The notes beneath the pieces are model-generated. The model saw nothing but the letters and a program-made list of their open reading frames with translations, did not search any database and was not told the origin of the DNA. Shown piece after piece: positions 1-12,196 of a DNA stretch of 64,000 bases. The DNA is from Brugia malayi (Eukaryota > Nematoda > Chromadorea > Rhabditida > Onchocercidae). Both the position numbers and the translations under genes were made by a program. Position 1 is the first letter of the stretch. Each line of letters begins with the position of its first letter. Where the stretch lies: positions 4,316,001 to 4,380,000 of the forward strand of contig NW_025062478.1 of assembly GCF_000002995.4 (NCBI RefSeq), read 5' to 3'.

Positions 1-2289
1 ATTATGTACGATACGTGTTTTGAAAGCGTAGCACACGTAATAATTCATTTTAATGTTAGAAACATCATAAGTGGTGGCAATGTTTCAGTTTATTTCTCTA
101 ATTTATATTCAGTGTCGAATATGGGAGAGAAAAATTTCTAAATGATTTATGAAATTAAAATAACCTCGCGGTATTGACAACGTACTACGTCTATTCGTAT
201 GTTTCTTTTTTATATTTTCATCACACGTTTTATATCCCTTAAGAATTATGAAAAAAGAAGAAAAACGTGATATGTGATAAACCGGAATATTCCAAAATAC
301 ATGTTGTGTTGCTTCTCCATTTTTGTGATTATTTTGTCAATTCAATCGATATTGCAAACCGGATAGTGAAAAACCTTCTTGATCTCCAATGAAAATTATT
401 ATTAGAAATCTTTAAAATATGATGTAACAATTTGATTTCCTATTTTTATTAACTGTGGCATTTCCATTTTCATTTCTATTTCCACTTCCATTTTTTTTAG
501 CGAATTGAGACTAAAATTTCCTATTTCTTCTTTCACACCTATTATGCACAGCGTTAAAATATGTGTTTCCTCTGAAGAAAAAATAAAATGGAATTGTCAC
601 ACACTGTCACACACATTTATACACAAACTGAAATTCACCTTCACGTTACTTTTTTTTCTTGAATGTTCCAAGTGTAACTAAATTTAAAAAAAAATTTTTT
701 CATGCCGCTTCCAATTATTTCTGCATTTCTTAAAACAAAAGCACAATTTGTTAGTACCAAAAGTTTTCCCTTTTTTTTACAATATATATTTTATAGTGCT
801 ATTCTCTTTCATCTTCGTTTTTCTCTTTCTTTTTTGAGTTCTATTTCTAAAATTTTGTAGCAAAATATTTTGCATTATTATATCCAGATCTTCATTAAAA
901 TCTGAAATTAAATATGGTTACTTTATTGCTTCAGGAAAACTTAATTTAATCAATTAACAAGCAGGTCTATTAATTCAAAAAAAAAAAGAACTAAATTAAT
1001 TAATAACTAATTTATTCAATAATATATAACAGAAAAAAAAGTTAGAACATATAAAATATTTCTTAAGAAAACTGATATAAAGGATATCTTTTTTAGAATT
1101 AATTTTCAATCATTCACTGAAGGAAATGAACGATCGATTGTTTTTACAAACTTTCTAGCATAATATTTGAAATGATAACAGTATTGTATATAGTATAATT
1201 GTTATCATTTCTTTTTCGTTTTTTACCTTTATCAATCTTTGTTCTTTAGTTTTTGTCATTTTTCACTGTTTTAAATTATGGCACTTCACATTCATCTTTC
1301 CCAATTCAAATCTATAAATTATTATTCTCGTATACAAATTTTGCCTTATTCACTATATCTCACCACTGATAATTCAATTCTTATGCTCCTTCTAGATGTT
1401 ACAGTAATATCAGAAAACTTTTTGATAAGGTTAAAGAATTTAAATCGTGTTCATTGATCACTTTAAATCTCGTTTATCGTACTTCACTAATTTAATTTAT
1501 GGAATTTCCGTTTTCCTTTTTTTTTTTTGTTTAATGAGAACACTTGCAGGTGTTAAATTTGCAAATGAATTCCTCACATATATTCTTTGATATATTTGAT
1601 ATGTTATGAATCATGAAATATATTTCTAAAAAATATAATGAAAATAGTGTGAAATCCATTCCTAATTTAACATCTGCAAGTGTTTTAGAACGGAAATTTT
1701 ACAAATTTAATTCATAGGATATCATTAAAAAAAGAAGAGATAATTTAAAAGATAAACCTATCATATTAATTGTATTAGACTATTATATTAATTTTGAAGC
1801 ATTGTATTTAATAGTTTGGATATTATTTATAATTTCAAATTTTATTTATAAAACAAATTTTTTCACATCCACCAAAATCATATTCTCTTTTCTAATACAT
1901 TGTTGTTCAATTGTCATTATATCAATTATCATTTCTAATCATAATTTTTTTTTTATTTACATAAGTTTTAAATTATTTTATTCAATTTCTGGATGTCTTT
2001 TTTCTTACTTTCAGAAGTTCCAGTAGATAATTAGTTAGATTAACATATCGTATTTCAAATCCTGCACAGTCTTTCTTAAATCTGAGTTATGATTATCATC
2101 ATAACAAGAAATTAAGAATTTTTTTTTTCTAAGAATTATTATTTTTTAGTTTTTAGTTTATAAATATGCCTTGAAATGATATGCTCAAATATTTCATAAA
2201 CGGCAAAAAAAAGGATTTAAATGCTTATATAATGACCAATGACATGTGATTACAATGAGTGAAGGATATGATCTTTACACTTTCTGTAG
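1..2289. other. intergenic, AT-rich, no gene recognised
   Basis: Very AT-rich sequence with homopolymer A/T runs. No open frame here has convincing coding composition. A 12-bp inverted repeat (1169-1180 with 1200-1211) is the only local structure I see. It may contain introns or upstream exons of the cysteine-rich candidate exon at 2290, but I cannot support any. Confidence 0.6.
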
Positions 2290-2429
2290 TAAAAGTTGAA
2301 TTTCAACATTGTGTTAAGAATGACTGTCGTTGGATTAGCAAATGTTTACAACAGTTCAATATTGCATGCAAATTTCATTTGGAACAAAGAAATATTAAGC
2401 AGTGCAGATATGAATGTTATCTTAAATGA
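2290..2429 (+). CDS. candidate exon, cysteine-rich, unknown gene
   Basis: An open frame starts directly after a good acceptor (TTTCTGTAG, ends 2289) and runs to TGA at 2427-2429. It encodes about 45 residues with six cysteines spaced roughly C-x4-C-x5-C-x7-C-x11-C-x3-C, and charged and aromatic residues between them. That spacing and composition look like part of a secreted disulfide-bonded domain rather than random AT-rich translation. A second possible exon follows at 2473-2696, but the phases of the two do not obviously join. No start codon or signal peptide exon was found upstream. I do not recognise a family. It may be chance or part of a broken gene. Confidence 0.3.
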
Positions 2430-2472
2430 AATATAATTTTGAAACAATTTTAAATTTCCCTAAGAAATATTC

Positions 2473-2696
2473 AGTTGGAACAATCTTTAGTCCTTTGGTT
2501 TAATTCACTTTTATTTCGACATATTATAATTCGATTTTTCCGGCAATATCTATGGGAAGAAAAGAAAAAAAAAGAACCTTCAACAGGAGGAAGATTATCA
2601 TCTGTTCGGGAGGAAATTTCATTTATCAATAATAGAAATTTCGATTTGAGTAGTTATAAACTTCAGTTAATTAATCAACTGAAGTTTAAGGTTTGA
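2473..2696 (+). CDS. candidate terminal exon, unknown
   Basis: This frame is open from a TATTCAG acceptor (ends 2472) to TGA at 2694-2696. The last 40 residues (after a Glu/Lys-rich stretch, containing EPSTGGRLSSVREE) have a mixed, protein-like composition unlike the surrounding AT-rich noise. The first half is hydrophobic and Phe-rich and could be intron or membrane segment. No homologue recognised. It ends about 430 bp upstream of the tetraspanin start. Confidence 0.2.
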
Positions 2697-3126
2697 TATT
2701 AGTTATTATTTGTTGATGAATGATATTTTCACTTATTTCAATAATAAATCAAATCATTCTTCAGAAATGTAGTTGGTTTGATCAATATTGATTTTAATTA
2801 ATTAATTAGTTAAAAATTAAAGTCTTATACCAGTTAATATTTACTGATGAACAGTATTTCTATTTATTTTATACTGAAAAGAATCATTCTTGGAAAAATT
2901 CAATAAAAAGAATTATTCTCGAGAAAATTCAATAGGATGAATCATTCTTGTTATAGCTAAATAATTCATTGCACTTAGTTTTATTTTTTTTTTTTTTTTT
3001 ATTTCTTTATTTGTGAAAATATTTCAATGTTTCGGAAATGATAAATGTTGAACGGTTCCGGAAATGATAACATTTAGTACGGTACAATTTTTAAACCGAT
3101 AAGTACAATTTCAGATATTCCTACAA
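2697..3126. promoter_or_regulatory. 5' flank of the tetraspanin gene
   Basis: AT-rich flank upstream of the tetraspanin start. It holds a near-direct repeat, TTCGGAAATGATAA at 3031-3044 and TTCCGGAAATGATAA at 3056-3070, and a third GATAA at about 3099. TGATAA is the core used by nematode intestinal GATA factors (ELT-2 type), so these could be regulatory sites. Motifs this short occur often by chance in AT-rich DNA. A poly-T run lies at 2985-3000. Confidence 0.25.
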
Positions 3127-5573
3127 ATGGTTCACGGCTGTGGTAATCGAACATTGAAATTTTTATTTTTCACTGCAAATTTATTAACTTGTGCATTTGG
3201 TGCACTTCTTTTTGGCATTTCATTATGGGCTTATCATGATGAAAATTTTTTGCAAAAATTAGAAAAAGTACAGGAAATACATAAAGAATATTCTCCTGAA
3301 CTAACACAAGTAAATATATTCAATTTTCTTATTATCAAATTTATTCCTAATGCAAAATTTTAGGTATAAATTTTCTATTCTATTCACATTATTTTTAATT
3401 ATCGCTTAATTTTTGAGATATAACGAATTTTAGACGTTTGCAAAAATCAAATCATCGTTGAATTCAATTCAAAAATTTGACCAATTGTCTTGAATGGCAT
3501 AAATTATCTGAAAAATAGAATTTGAATTTTTTCGCTTTAGATAGGAAATATGAATTATTTCAGCATCAAATAGGATTGTGGTTATTAATAATTATTGGTG
3601 CATCCATATTTCTTGTTGGTTTTCTCGGTTGTTGTGGTGCGATATGTGAAAGTACCAAGCTATTGGCTTTAGTAAGTTGAAATTTTGTTTTATTTCGAGA
3701 AGCTGACATCTCTTAATAGGCTATTACCTTTCTTACTAGGTCACCTCTTATTAGTTTATAATTTTATTTAAAATTTGACATGTTGATAAGCAGCTTGCAT
3801 TTTTTTTTAAAGAAATTTTTTAACTCGAAATCTTGTCTTTTTTTTTTAGAAAAAAATAACTGTTGAGTTTTTGTCTATTTAAATGAGGATAATTTGTAAA
3901 TAAGACATAACATTTTTCAAAAACTTTAATTTGATTGTTTAAAATGAAGTTAAATGGTAAATTAGCTAATTAAGTTGCGATGATTTGGTTGTTGTTTTGA
4001 TCGGTTCTGAAATTATTTCATTTGTTGAAATAAATCTTATAATCGTTCTCAGTTATTTCTAATTTTAGTTTTCTATTATTGTATTAATTCTTGCAATACT
4101 TGAAGTTGCTTCGATAGTACTTATAATTGCTGGCAAGGATCAATTTAAAAATGCTTTATATGTAAGTTATTCGCTTTTCTTTGGCTTTTATTCCTTTTTC
4201 TTTTTTTTTTGCTTGAGAAATTTTGCTGAACTGTAAGATATATTTGATTTGAACTTGAATGAACTTTTTGACCTACGTATGTTTTAACTTTAAAAAATTT
4301 TTCAAGTTTTCATCAGATGATGAGATCATCACTCCTAAAGAAAATTACGATAGACAATTAATCTGATTGGTTTAACTTTTGGAAAAGCTTTCGAAAAATT
4401 GTGTTAAATTATTGGTTAAACAAGAGGTATTAATTATAACCTGAAAGATATATAATTTTAATTTATTTCTGTTGATATTTTATTATATACTGGTAAGTAT
4501 AAGCTAAAAGATGAAAGTAAATCATTTATTGAAAAACTAAATCATTTCAAAAAATTCCAAATTGTGCAAACTTTAATCCTTTAAAATATGCATATATTAA
4601 TAGTAGCTAATTTTACAAAAATTCACCTGCAAAAACTTAATATGACAGAAAAATTTTCGTTTATCATCCTGAAATTCTGATAACTTATCATTCCTTCCTT
4701 ATCAAATGATAACAGAAATTGATAGCATAAAAGTTTATTTCATCTCAGAATTTACTATCAAAAACTGGCGAATCAGAAGATGAAATGCAACATTTTAAAC
4801 CTATCGAAGATTTATTCCAATGTTGTGGTCCAACAAATGAAACAATGGTTCGATACATCGAGAATGGCTTATGTGAGGATGAATTAAGAAATAAAGTTCG
4901 TTTTCTTTTTTCTTAAAAAAATAACAAAGAAAACAGTTTTTGAAACGTTTTCAGAAAATTCTAGATATTTTCTCATTGTGAATTTGACAGAAATCTTTCT
5001 TGGAATCATTTTTATTGTTTCAAAATATGCAATTTTATAACAATAATAATGTGAAAAATCTAAAAGATTTATTAATGCATTGTTTGATAAATATTGATTA
5101 GTTCCTTCAATTTTTTGCTAAAATTAAAATTATTAATTTTATAAAACTGTTCACAATAGCTTTCATCTAGAAATACAATCTAGCAATGGTATTAGATTAA
5201 AAATGTCAATGTATATTCTCAATTATTTGAATTTCATTTACAAATAATCACCAATAATAATACAATTAATTATTATTTTAGCAGAATATGAAAAATGAAA
5301 TTGGTAATAAAGTTTTAGCAGTATTAGTTGCTGTTAAGGTACTTCATTGAAAAAAAAAAAGAAGGAAGAAAAGCCAACTGTTTCAAAGTATTAATTTTCA
5401 AATATTTATTTCAGCCGAATTGTTTCGCAGTAATATCCGATCATTTTGATTCATCTCAAAAAGATATCATTAAAATTTCCGTCGTTTTAATAATTATTGA
5501 TTTGCTTGCATTATTTTCTACATCTATGCTTTATAAAGCATTTCGCTATCAAACACCATACTATTATGCTTAA
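3127..5573 (+). CDS. tetraspanin, 248 aa, six exons
   Basis: Exons 3127-3309, 3564-3671, 4069-4161, 4749-4895, 5282-5338 and 5415-5573 join in phase 0 throughout and give 248 residues. Four membrane segments are visible: about residues 10-34, 66-84, 98-120 and 212-234. The tetraspanin signature after TM2 is present as GCCGAICES (83-91). The large extracellular loop (about 121-210) contains the diagnostic CCG (153-155) plus C170 and C199, so it is a four-cysteine (two-disulfide) loop. There is one N-glycosylation sequon after the CCG (NET, 158-160). The N-terminus is short and the C-terminal tail is about 14 residues, as usual. Tetraspanins are plasma-membrane scaffolds that organise partner receptors. 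Which subfamily cannot be told from sequence alone. The start ATG is the first in the exon. A CAG at the start of exon 5 could be acceptor or codon. Confidence 0.93.
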
Positions 5574-7111
5574 TTTTCCTTTATTTTCAACTAATTATTC
5601 ATGTTTGTACCAAATAACTGAATGATATTTTAAAAAATTCTCAAATAAATATCATTTTTTTTTAATCAGAAATCAATTATTCATGTTTTGTATTACTTTT
5701 TATTGATATATTGATATTAAAAAAAAAAAATTAAAAGTAATATCAATATTTCTCTTATTCCATTTCCATCGAATTTCATTTTTTTTTTCTCTGATTGTGT
5801 TCTTTTTTTTTCTTTTTGGTATTATTAAATACCTCAAAAGAATTATCTTTTTAGAGTTTCAAAATTTTATAAGAAAAAAAAAAGAATTATTGATAATATT
5901 GTCACCTTTCTTATTGTGTATGGATTTTTTACTTTTATTACTTTGAAAATAAATTTTATACATTATTTTTTTCATGCATTAACAACAATATATGACAAAA
6001 AATTTTGCAATTTCTAACATTTTGCTTTGAATTAGTTTTTTTTGGAACAATAAAGCACAACTAATATGACTGGATAAAAGTGCTTTAAGGAAAAAAGAAT
6101 TTCTTAATGATATAAGTATTAATTAGATGAGGTTAAAGGTTAACTTTAATTGATACAATTTGTTAGAGATAAAAATGATATAATCAAATGAAATATTATA
6201 AAAAACCATTTTTTATCACAAATATAGTTTCATAAATTTGCTAATGCTTGAGGCATAGTATGTGGCGCAATTGTCCGCGGTCAAATATACGCAACCATTT
6301 CAGTTACTTATACCTTTCAAATCTGCGTAGTAATTTTCTTTGTTTTTTACGTGACGCACAGTAGGAGCGGAATTATCCACAATCATAAATGGATTAAGCT
6401 TAATTGCTTTCAATAATCAAATAAGCTTATTTATTTAGTAAGGTAAGTAAGTATTTTATAAAATAGGTATTTTGCTCAGCTAATATAGCAAACCTGAAAT
6501 TTGTTCATATTAATCATTTTTCAAACGTATTAAGCAAATTTTAAAAAAAAATTCGAATAGATCGAAAAAAAAAAGATTAAATCATAGCATTTCTATATAT
6601 AATTTCATACGAAAACTTTCACATATTAAAATTTTTAATGACGTGAAAATAGCATTAGTATTCGAATAATTTAAATTGCTATCATTTAATACTTTCATAC
6701 AAAGTGATAGTATTTCTTTCCAAAAATAAAATTTAATTATAAATTTACCAAAAATCTTAAATTATTACATTATTTTATCACATTTTCTGCTTATTTATTC
6801 AATAAGAATTTTAGGATTATGAAAGTAAAAAGAAATTTAATCTTTTTTTCCACAATTTTTATGTGTAATTGTTTTTTTTTTTCATTTTTTTTTAAATTTA
6901 TAAAACAAATTATTATCAATAATTATTTAAATCTATCATAATTTGTGATAATTTGATTTTGCAAAAAAAAAAGTGATTAAAAAGCAATATGATAAAGCTT
7001 TATTTGCATTTAATATGATTACAAATATTTAAAATGCAACATTTAATACTTGAAATGATCATTGTTACTTTTTTAATTAAATTTGAATAGCAGCTGCATT
7101 TCAAAGCTAAG
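5574..7111. other. intergenic, AT-rich
   Basis: No gene recognised. An imperfect inverted repeat (about 5695-5750) follows the tetraspanin stop and may be 3' UTR structure. A locally less AT-rich patch at about 6245-6400 (with GGCGCAATTGTCCGCGG) stands out from its surroundings and may be a regulatory element or the promoter of the microprotein at 7112. Confidence 0.5.
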
Positions 7112-7225
7112 ATGAGCTTCCTAGTCCTATTATTTCTGGCTATTATAGCAGGCCTTGCAGCAGCTTATTATACTGGTCATTTGGATTCATACATCGCTCA
7201 AATTCAACAGAAGGCGAAACATTGA
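7112..7225 (+). CDS. 37-aa membrane microprotein, AYYxGxLDxY family (copy A)
   Basis: A short complete frame from ATG to TGA with an in-frame stop at 7088-7090 just upstream. It encodes one hydrophobic helix (about residues 3-20) followed by AYYTGHLDSYIAQIQQ and a basic end (KAKH). It would be missed by ordinary length cutoffs. The evidence that it is real is the minus-strand frame at 11257-11358, which encodes a 33-aa protein 17/33 identical without gaps, including the start Met-Ser. Such a single-pass, positively tailed microprotein fits an inner mitochondrial or ER membrane accessory subunit, but that is inference; I do not recognise the family. It may be a single-exon gene; an AATAG that could serve as a weak trans-splice acceptor ends at 7090. 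Confidence 0.65.
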   Translation: MSFLVLLFLAIIAGLAAAYYTGHLDSYIAQIQQKAKH

Positions 7226-9030
7226 CAAACTGATGGCAAATCAACAAAGAATGTTTATAAATTAATATAGAAGAAAAAAAAAAAAAAACTCACATTTACA
7301 ATAATATATGGAACTGATCGATTTTACTATGACTTTAATTTATAATTGTAATAAATGAAATACGTATTTTTGATGAAATGCATTAATTATTATTAAGAAA
7401 CTTTTATCTCTGTTATCATTTATCTTATCAATTAGCATAAAGTGGAAAAATTAGCAACTGATTGATAAATACAATCTTATCAACTATCATTTACTTACAG
7501 TGTTAAGAAAGTTTAAGTGTAAAGTTACAGTACGTTGAACGATAATAGATTCTACTATACATTTAAACAAATTACATACAATTCGTAAAGATAAAAAAAG
7601 TAGAAAAAAAAAAAAAACTTATTTTAATGATAATTTTCGAAAATAACTGAATCTCATATTTTTTGATCTTAAACTTTCCTAGTGATAACGATGATACCAT
7701 TAAGGTTTTGTAGATATGTTTTGATACGGTTATAATTGATAAACATAAATTTATTGGTAAATAATTTCATATAGGTTTCTTCTCAATTAAATCATACTTA
7801 TTAATATGATTATCACTGATAATCATAAAACACCAATAATTATTTATTATAATTGAATGCTTTTTATATATTTCTTGCAAATTAAATTATCTATTTATTA
7901 AGTAATTGTAAAAATATATTTATAATTCTTTTTTTGCAAAGAATGAAAAACATATAAAAGATAAGAAAGAATACTCATATTGTTATATAATTTTTTTATA
8001 TTTCATTTTATCTAATTTTCATTCCTTTTAAAAAACCAAATTTCTAACAATTTTATTGCTAGCCTAGAAGTATGATAAGTCTCAAATTAAGCCTAGTCTA
8101 ATTAAGTAAATTGCTTTAATCATATTCATGATAATATATATTAATAATATCAAGCAACAACAAATGATAAGCAATCCACATATAAGAGCTATAAAATATT
8201 TTATAGTTATTATTTACTCTTAAATAATAACTATAAAATATTAATAATTATTATTCATTACAGTACATTTTTGTACTTTGTGATAAATGAATGTTTTTTT
8301 TTTTTCTTTTTTTGAAAAAGTTAATGATGTATTAAATTTGGAAAATATTAGAGCCATTGAAATATTTCAGTGAGCATTTAATTAATTTTAAGTACAACAG
8401 AAAATGATTAGTACAGTACAGAGAGAGAGACTAATACACTAATACATATGAAATTTGTTGAAAAGATTTACAAATGTAATTCACAAGTATCATTATCATT
8501 TCATCTAGCAACTTTTAATATACAATTTGATTTGAAAATAATGTGATTATGGATTATTTTAAATAATAATTGCTGTAAATATAAGCAAATCCTTTAATAA
8601 TAACTGTTTAACTATTTGCAATTAATTTATTCATCGATATATTTTCAATATTTCAAACATTTTAGCATGCATTTCTCCTTTTTTTTCATAAAATCAATTA
8701 ACAATTATATGCAATGTTTATTGTTAGAAAAAAAAACGCAAATTTTGATTGAATGTTTTATTGTGTTATATAGTTACATTAATAATATCATTTTATTTTA
8801 TTTTATTGTAATAGCAAATTTATTCATTTATGATTTAATCGATGAATAATAAATACAATAGAAATGAATAAATTTAATTTGATTTATTTATTATTGAATT
8901 TCTGTTTAATAATCATTCATGGTCATCATCATTGCTCTTAAAAATTAATAAAATACAAAAGTTTTTAGTGATAAATGATTGTCAAATAATTTATAAAAAG
9001 TAAGAGGAATTATTTGAAAGAAAACAAAAT
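7226..9030. other. intergenic, AT-rich, with a perfect hairpin
   Basis: No coding sequence supported. It contains a perfect 22-bp inverted repeat with a 4-nt loop at 8195-8242 (listed separately), a GAGAGAGAGA microsatellite near 8421, and multiple GATAA motifs around 7400-7500. The end nearest 9030 probably includes the 3' UTR of the next minus-strand gene, and possibly a short last exon near 8915-8935. Confidence 0.5.
8195..8242. repeat. perfect 22-bp inverted repeat, 4-nt loop
   Basis: Arm 8195-8216 (AATATTTTATAGTTATTATT plus TA) is exactly complementary to 8221-8242, with loop CTCT. A second perfect hairpin with the same 22+4+22 geometry but different sequence is at 22601-22648. Possible roles are a small foldback element or a structured RNA; AT-rich composition raises the chance background. 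Confidence 0.6.
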
Positions 9031-9912
9031 TTAATTAATTTTAATATCATACCTACGTGAACGTGTTATTGGACCAGATGGAATTGTCTTCTCATTATGT
9101 ACTGCTTTTGTTTTTTTTGAATTACATCGAGCAGTAATTTTCTTAGCTTTTCCATTTGTGAGCGATTTTGTTCTATTTGAAATTGTTGGCGTAGCAGTGG
9201 TCGCTTTACGTGTTTTACTTAATTTTTTTTTCTTTTTAACTTGTGTACGATTATGCTTTGATGTTGATGAAACTAACTCGTCGTCGTAATCTTCCTCATA
9301 ATCTTTCCTGAATTTATATTGAAGAAAAAAAAGTTACAAAAATTTTTTAAATTTTCTTCAGAATTAAATTAGACGATAATTTATTACATGCACTTAACAT
9401 GATATGATGGTGTACGACGATGATTATATGATCGATGATTTTGATCATAATCATAAAATTCTTCATCATTATCTTTCTCCTCGTCGTCCTCGTCCTTCTC
9501 CTCACCATCGCCCGTGCAACTATCGTCAGAGTCTTCATCATCTGAGTAGTGACTGTAATGTGTCTTCTGAAATTCATTCATTTTAATACAACTGTTCTTT
9601 CTTTTATTTAAAACATCAATTATTAAATTTTAAGAAAAAAACAAATCTTTTTTTCTCTTCAAATTATAAATTTTTGTTAAGAAATTAACTGATGAAAAAT
9701 GCTTCTGTTACCATGGCAAGAGCTTTAGCTCGACGTGATAACAACGGTGCAACACTACCAAGACGAATTCGTCCTTTCCGAACGCTTCGAATTTCTGGTG
9801 ACTCATCACGACATGCTACACGGTCTCGAATTGGTTTGCTCAATTTTACACCTCGTTTTGCACGATTAGCACCACTTAGCCTTAATGCCGCTTGTCGCTT
9901 TGTCCCCGACAT
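9031..9912 (-). CDS. nuclear-type protein with basic and acidic blocks, unknown
   Basis: Three exons join in frame: 9912-9712 (phase 0), 9566-9388, and 9307 onward. Exon 1 begins MSGTKRQAALRLSGANRAKR and is rich in Arg. Exon 2 is strongly acidic (DDEDSDDS, EEKDEDDEEKDNDEE) and ends with a Tyr/His-rich stretch. Exon 3 starts with another acidic patch and then becomes Lys/Arg/Thr-rich (QVKKKKKLSKTRK). If exon 3 is read through, it stops at 9031-9033. Alternatively a donor at 9052 leads to a further short exon near 8915-8935. The length is about 215 residues. Alternating basic and acidic low-complexity blocks suggest a chromatin- or RNA-associated nuclear protein, but no domain is recognised. 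The 3' end is uncertain. Confidence 0.7.
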
Positions 9913-11256
9913 TTTATCCCACAATTGCAAGCAATATTATTGAACACGAACACGTAAAATCAACGTGAATACGAAACCCAATCAGAATTACGGGTTAAGA
10001 AAATCAGTTAACTTCTGGCTTTTGATGAACAATGATTGTATTTCGTTATTTGCTGGTTTATATAAATATTTATCTTTATTTTTAAAAAATTTGCATATTC
10101 CAAGAAATTGCTTAAGCGATAAATGTAAATGAAACAATTCATTTCATTAAATTTTGAAATTTTTCTTTTTTTTAAATGATGTAAAATAAGAGACAATGGA
10201 TGAATTTTATTTCTAATTCCAATAGGAAAAGTATTATGATTTTAAGAAATTAATTTAGAAAAAGTTTTTTCTCAATGAAATAAGTAAATAATAGAATGGA
10301 AATTTTAATCTTTCAGTATTTCAATTTTCGAAGAAATTTTAAAGTGCCATCTTCTTGTGCATATTAATTGATAATTTTATTGCTTTATGAAATTCAAATT
10401 GCAAACAGTGAAAATAAAATGTTACAGTTTCTCATTATTTGCTTTTGTAAAATCATTAGACACTTGTGCTTACGTCTTGTTTAACGGAAAAGTTACAAAA
10501 GAAGGAGAAAAAAAAACGAAACATAAATGAATGATAAATAGTGCATTCATTAGATTTTCTAATTAATTCAAATGAATTTCATTGCTGACAAATTAGTTAT
10601 AAGTGCAAAAGTTTTAGTTAATTATTCAATTCATAATGAATCAAAATTTTTATCAATTTTTACCAAATAATTTAATTATAGATTAAATTCAGATTGTCAA
10701 ACATTGTTTTAAAGAACATTAACAAATCTTACACAAATGAGAAATGAATGATTAATGGATGTTTAATTACTAAAAAAAAAGATTTTAATTTTCATCTCAT
10801 ATTCTTTGCTAAAAAAAAACATTTTAATTCCACATTTTAATTCCTATCCCACATTCTTTACTAACAAGATATTTTAATTTTCAAATACTCGAAGTGGTAT
10901 ATATTTTCACACAAAATAGTTCAATGTGAATTTCTTTTAATTCCTCAAATTTTAAAGAAAATTAGGAGAATGTTTTTTTTTTGTTCTAATTGAATGCATT
11001 ATACTTTTTTGGTATTGTTCAAATAAGAGAATGAGTTGCTGATCAGACAGAATTATAAAAGAAGAAATTAAATTTGCAATTTATTTCGCCCAGTGAATAA
11101 GTGTTTATTTCAAATAATTTGAAGTACATATAATACATACATTATATATATATTATACATTATAATACAAAGAAAAAGGAAAAATATGGATCATTTTAAT
11201 TTAATTCAGAGAATTTGTCAAATATCTTTTATCTGATATATTGCATTTCATCGTTT
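9913..11256. other. intergenic, nothing recognised
   Basis: AT-rich, no coding frame of convincing composition. It should contain the promoter of the minus-strand gene starting at 9912 and the 3' UTR of the microprotein gene ending at 11257. Confidence 0.55.
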
Positions 11257-11358
11257 CTATTGTTTAATTTTTGCAACATATTGATCCAAATAGCCAAGAT
11301 AATATGCTACGCCAAGACCAATAAATCCCAAAATGAATAAAATGCAAAGCGCACTCAT
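11257..11358 (-). CDS. 33-aa membrane microprotein, AYYxGxLDxY family (copy B)
   Basis: A complete minus-strand frame from ATG (11358-11356) to TAG (11259-11257). It has a hydrophobic helix (residues 4-20) then AYYLGYLDQYVAKIKQ. An ungapped alignment with the plus-strand microprotein at 7112-7225 gives 17 of 33 identities; the conserved positions include MS at the start, AYY, G, LD, Y, A, I and the final Q. The residues that vary are mostly conservative (I/V, Q/K). The opposite strand and 4.1 kb spacing exclude a recent simple tandem copy. The conservation pattern indicates selection on protein sequence. Function unknown; single-pass membrane topology is the only inference supported. Confidence 0.65.
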   Translation of the reverse strand: MSALCILFILGFIGLGVAYYLGYLDQYVAKIKQ

Positions 11359-12196
11359 CCTTCTCAAAATATTTTAGTCTCAAAATGAACCGATTAATTA
11401 ATTCTCTTACAGTTAATCTTGTTATCAATGACAAATAATTTACAATAATAAATGAAATTTTACTTCTATCCCTTTTATATACTTATTGCATCCTCGCTTA
11501 TTACTTATTGCAATTGCTATGCAAATTAAAATTCAAAAATTTTGCCTACTTCTACATTTTTTTTTTCAAATTTGCTTTAATGCAAAGCGCAGACTTAATA
11601 ATAAAAATTCAGTGTTAATAACACTTATGGATAGATGAATAATTATTTTATATGTATCTGTTTTAGACTTAATTAAAAAGTTTTTTTTTTTTTAATTAAT
11701 AACAGAAATATACCTAAATTTATACTAAAATATTTATATTATCTCATTAGAAAATAATAAAGTTAATTTTGTGTAACATTTGTTGACATATTTACATCAT
11801 TCCCAAATATTTCATACATGAAACCTTTTAAATGATGTGATTGAAAGATGAAAATAAAGTTCTAATATTCTTTTTCTCAATTTCTAATTTAATCCCATTT
11901 CAATTTCTAATTTACATTTTTGGTTTTAATTTAAAATTCGATTTTTTTTTCAAATTGATTTTGTAGTAATTTTCATTTCGTGCTTTGAAAAACTGCTACT
12001 TTCATGGGAAATTATTTAAATTTAATTGTCCAATCATGCAAAAAATTTTTTATAATTTACTAACTTTCATTCAACCAAATTTCCTATAATTATTTCAGTA
12101 TTTATGGAAATTTTTTTTTTTTTTTGTCATTGTTTTCAGTAATTTTTTTTTTCTGCAACGATTGGTTGGTTTATACTTCGAGAAGAAAGATAAAAA
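11359..12196. other. intergenic, AT-rich
   Basis: Nothing coding is seen. T-rich runs at about 11560, 11685 and 12110-12125. This is the shared upstream region of the minus-strand microprotein and the plus-strand candidate signal-peptide exon at 12197. Confidence 0.5.

Noticed and set aside
9404..9586. Plus-strand Asp/His-rich frame
   Set aside because: Antisense of the acidic exon of the minus-strand nuclear-type protein.
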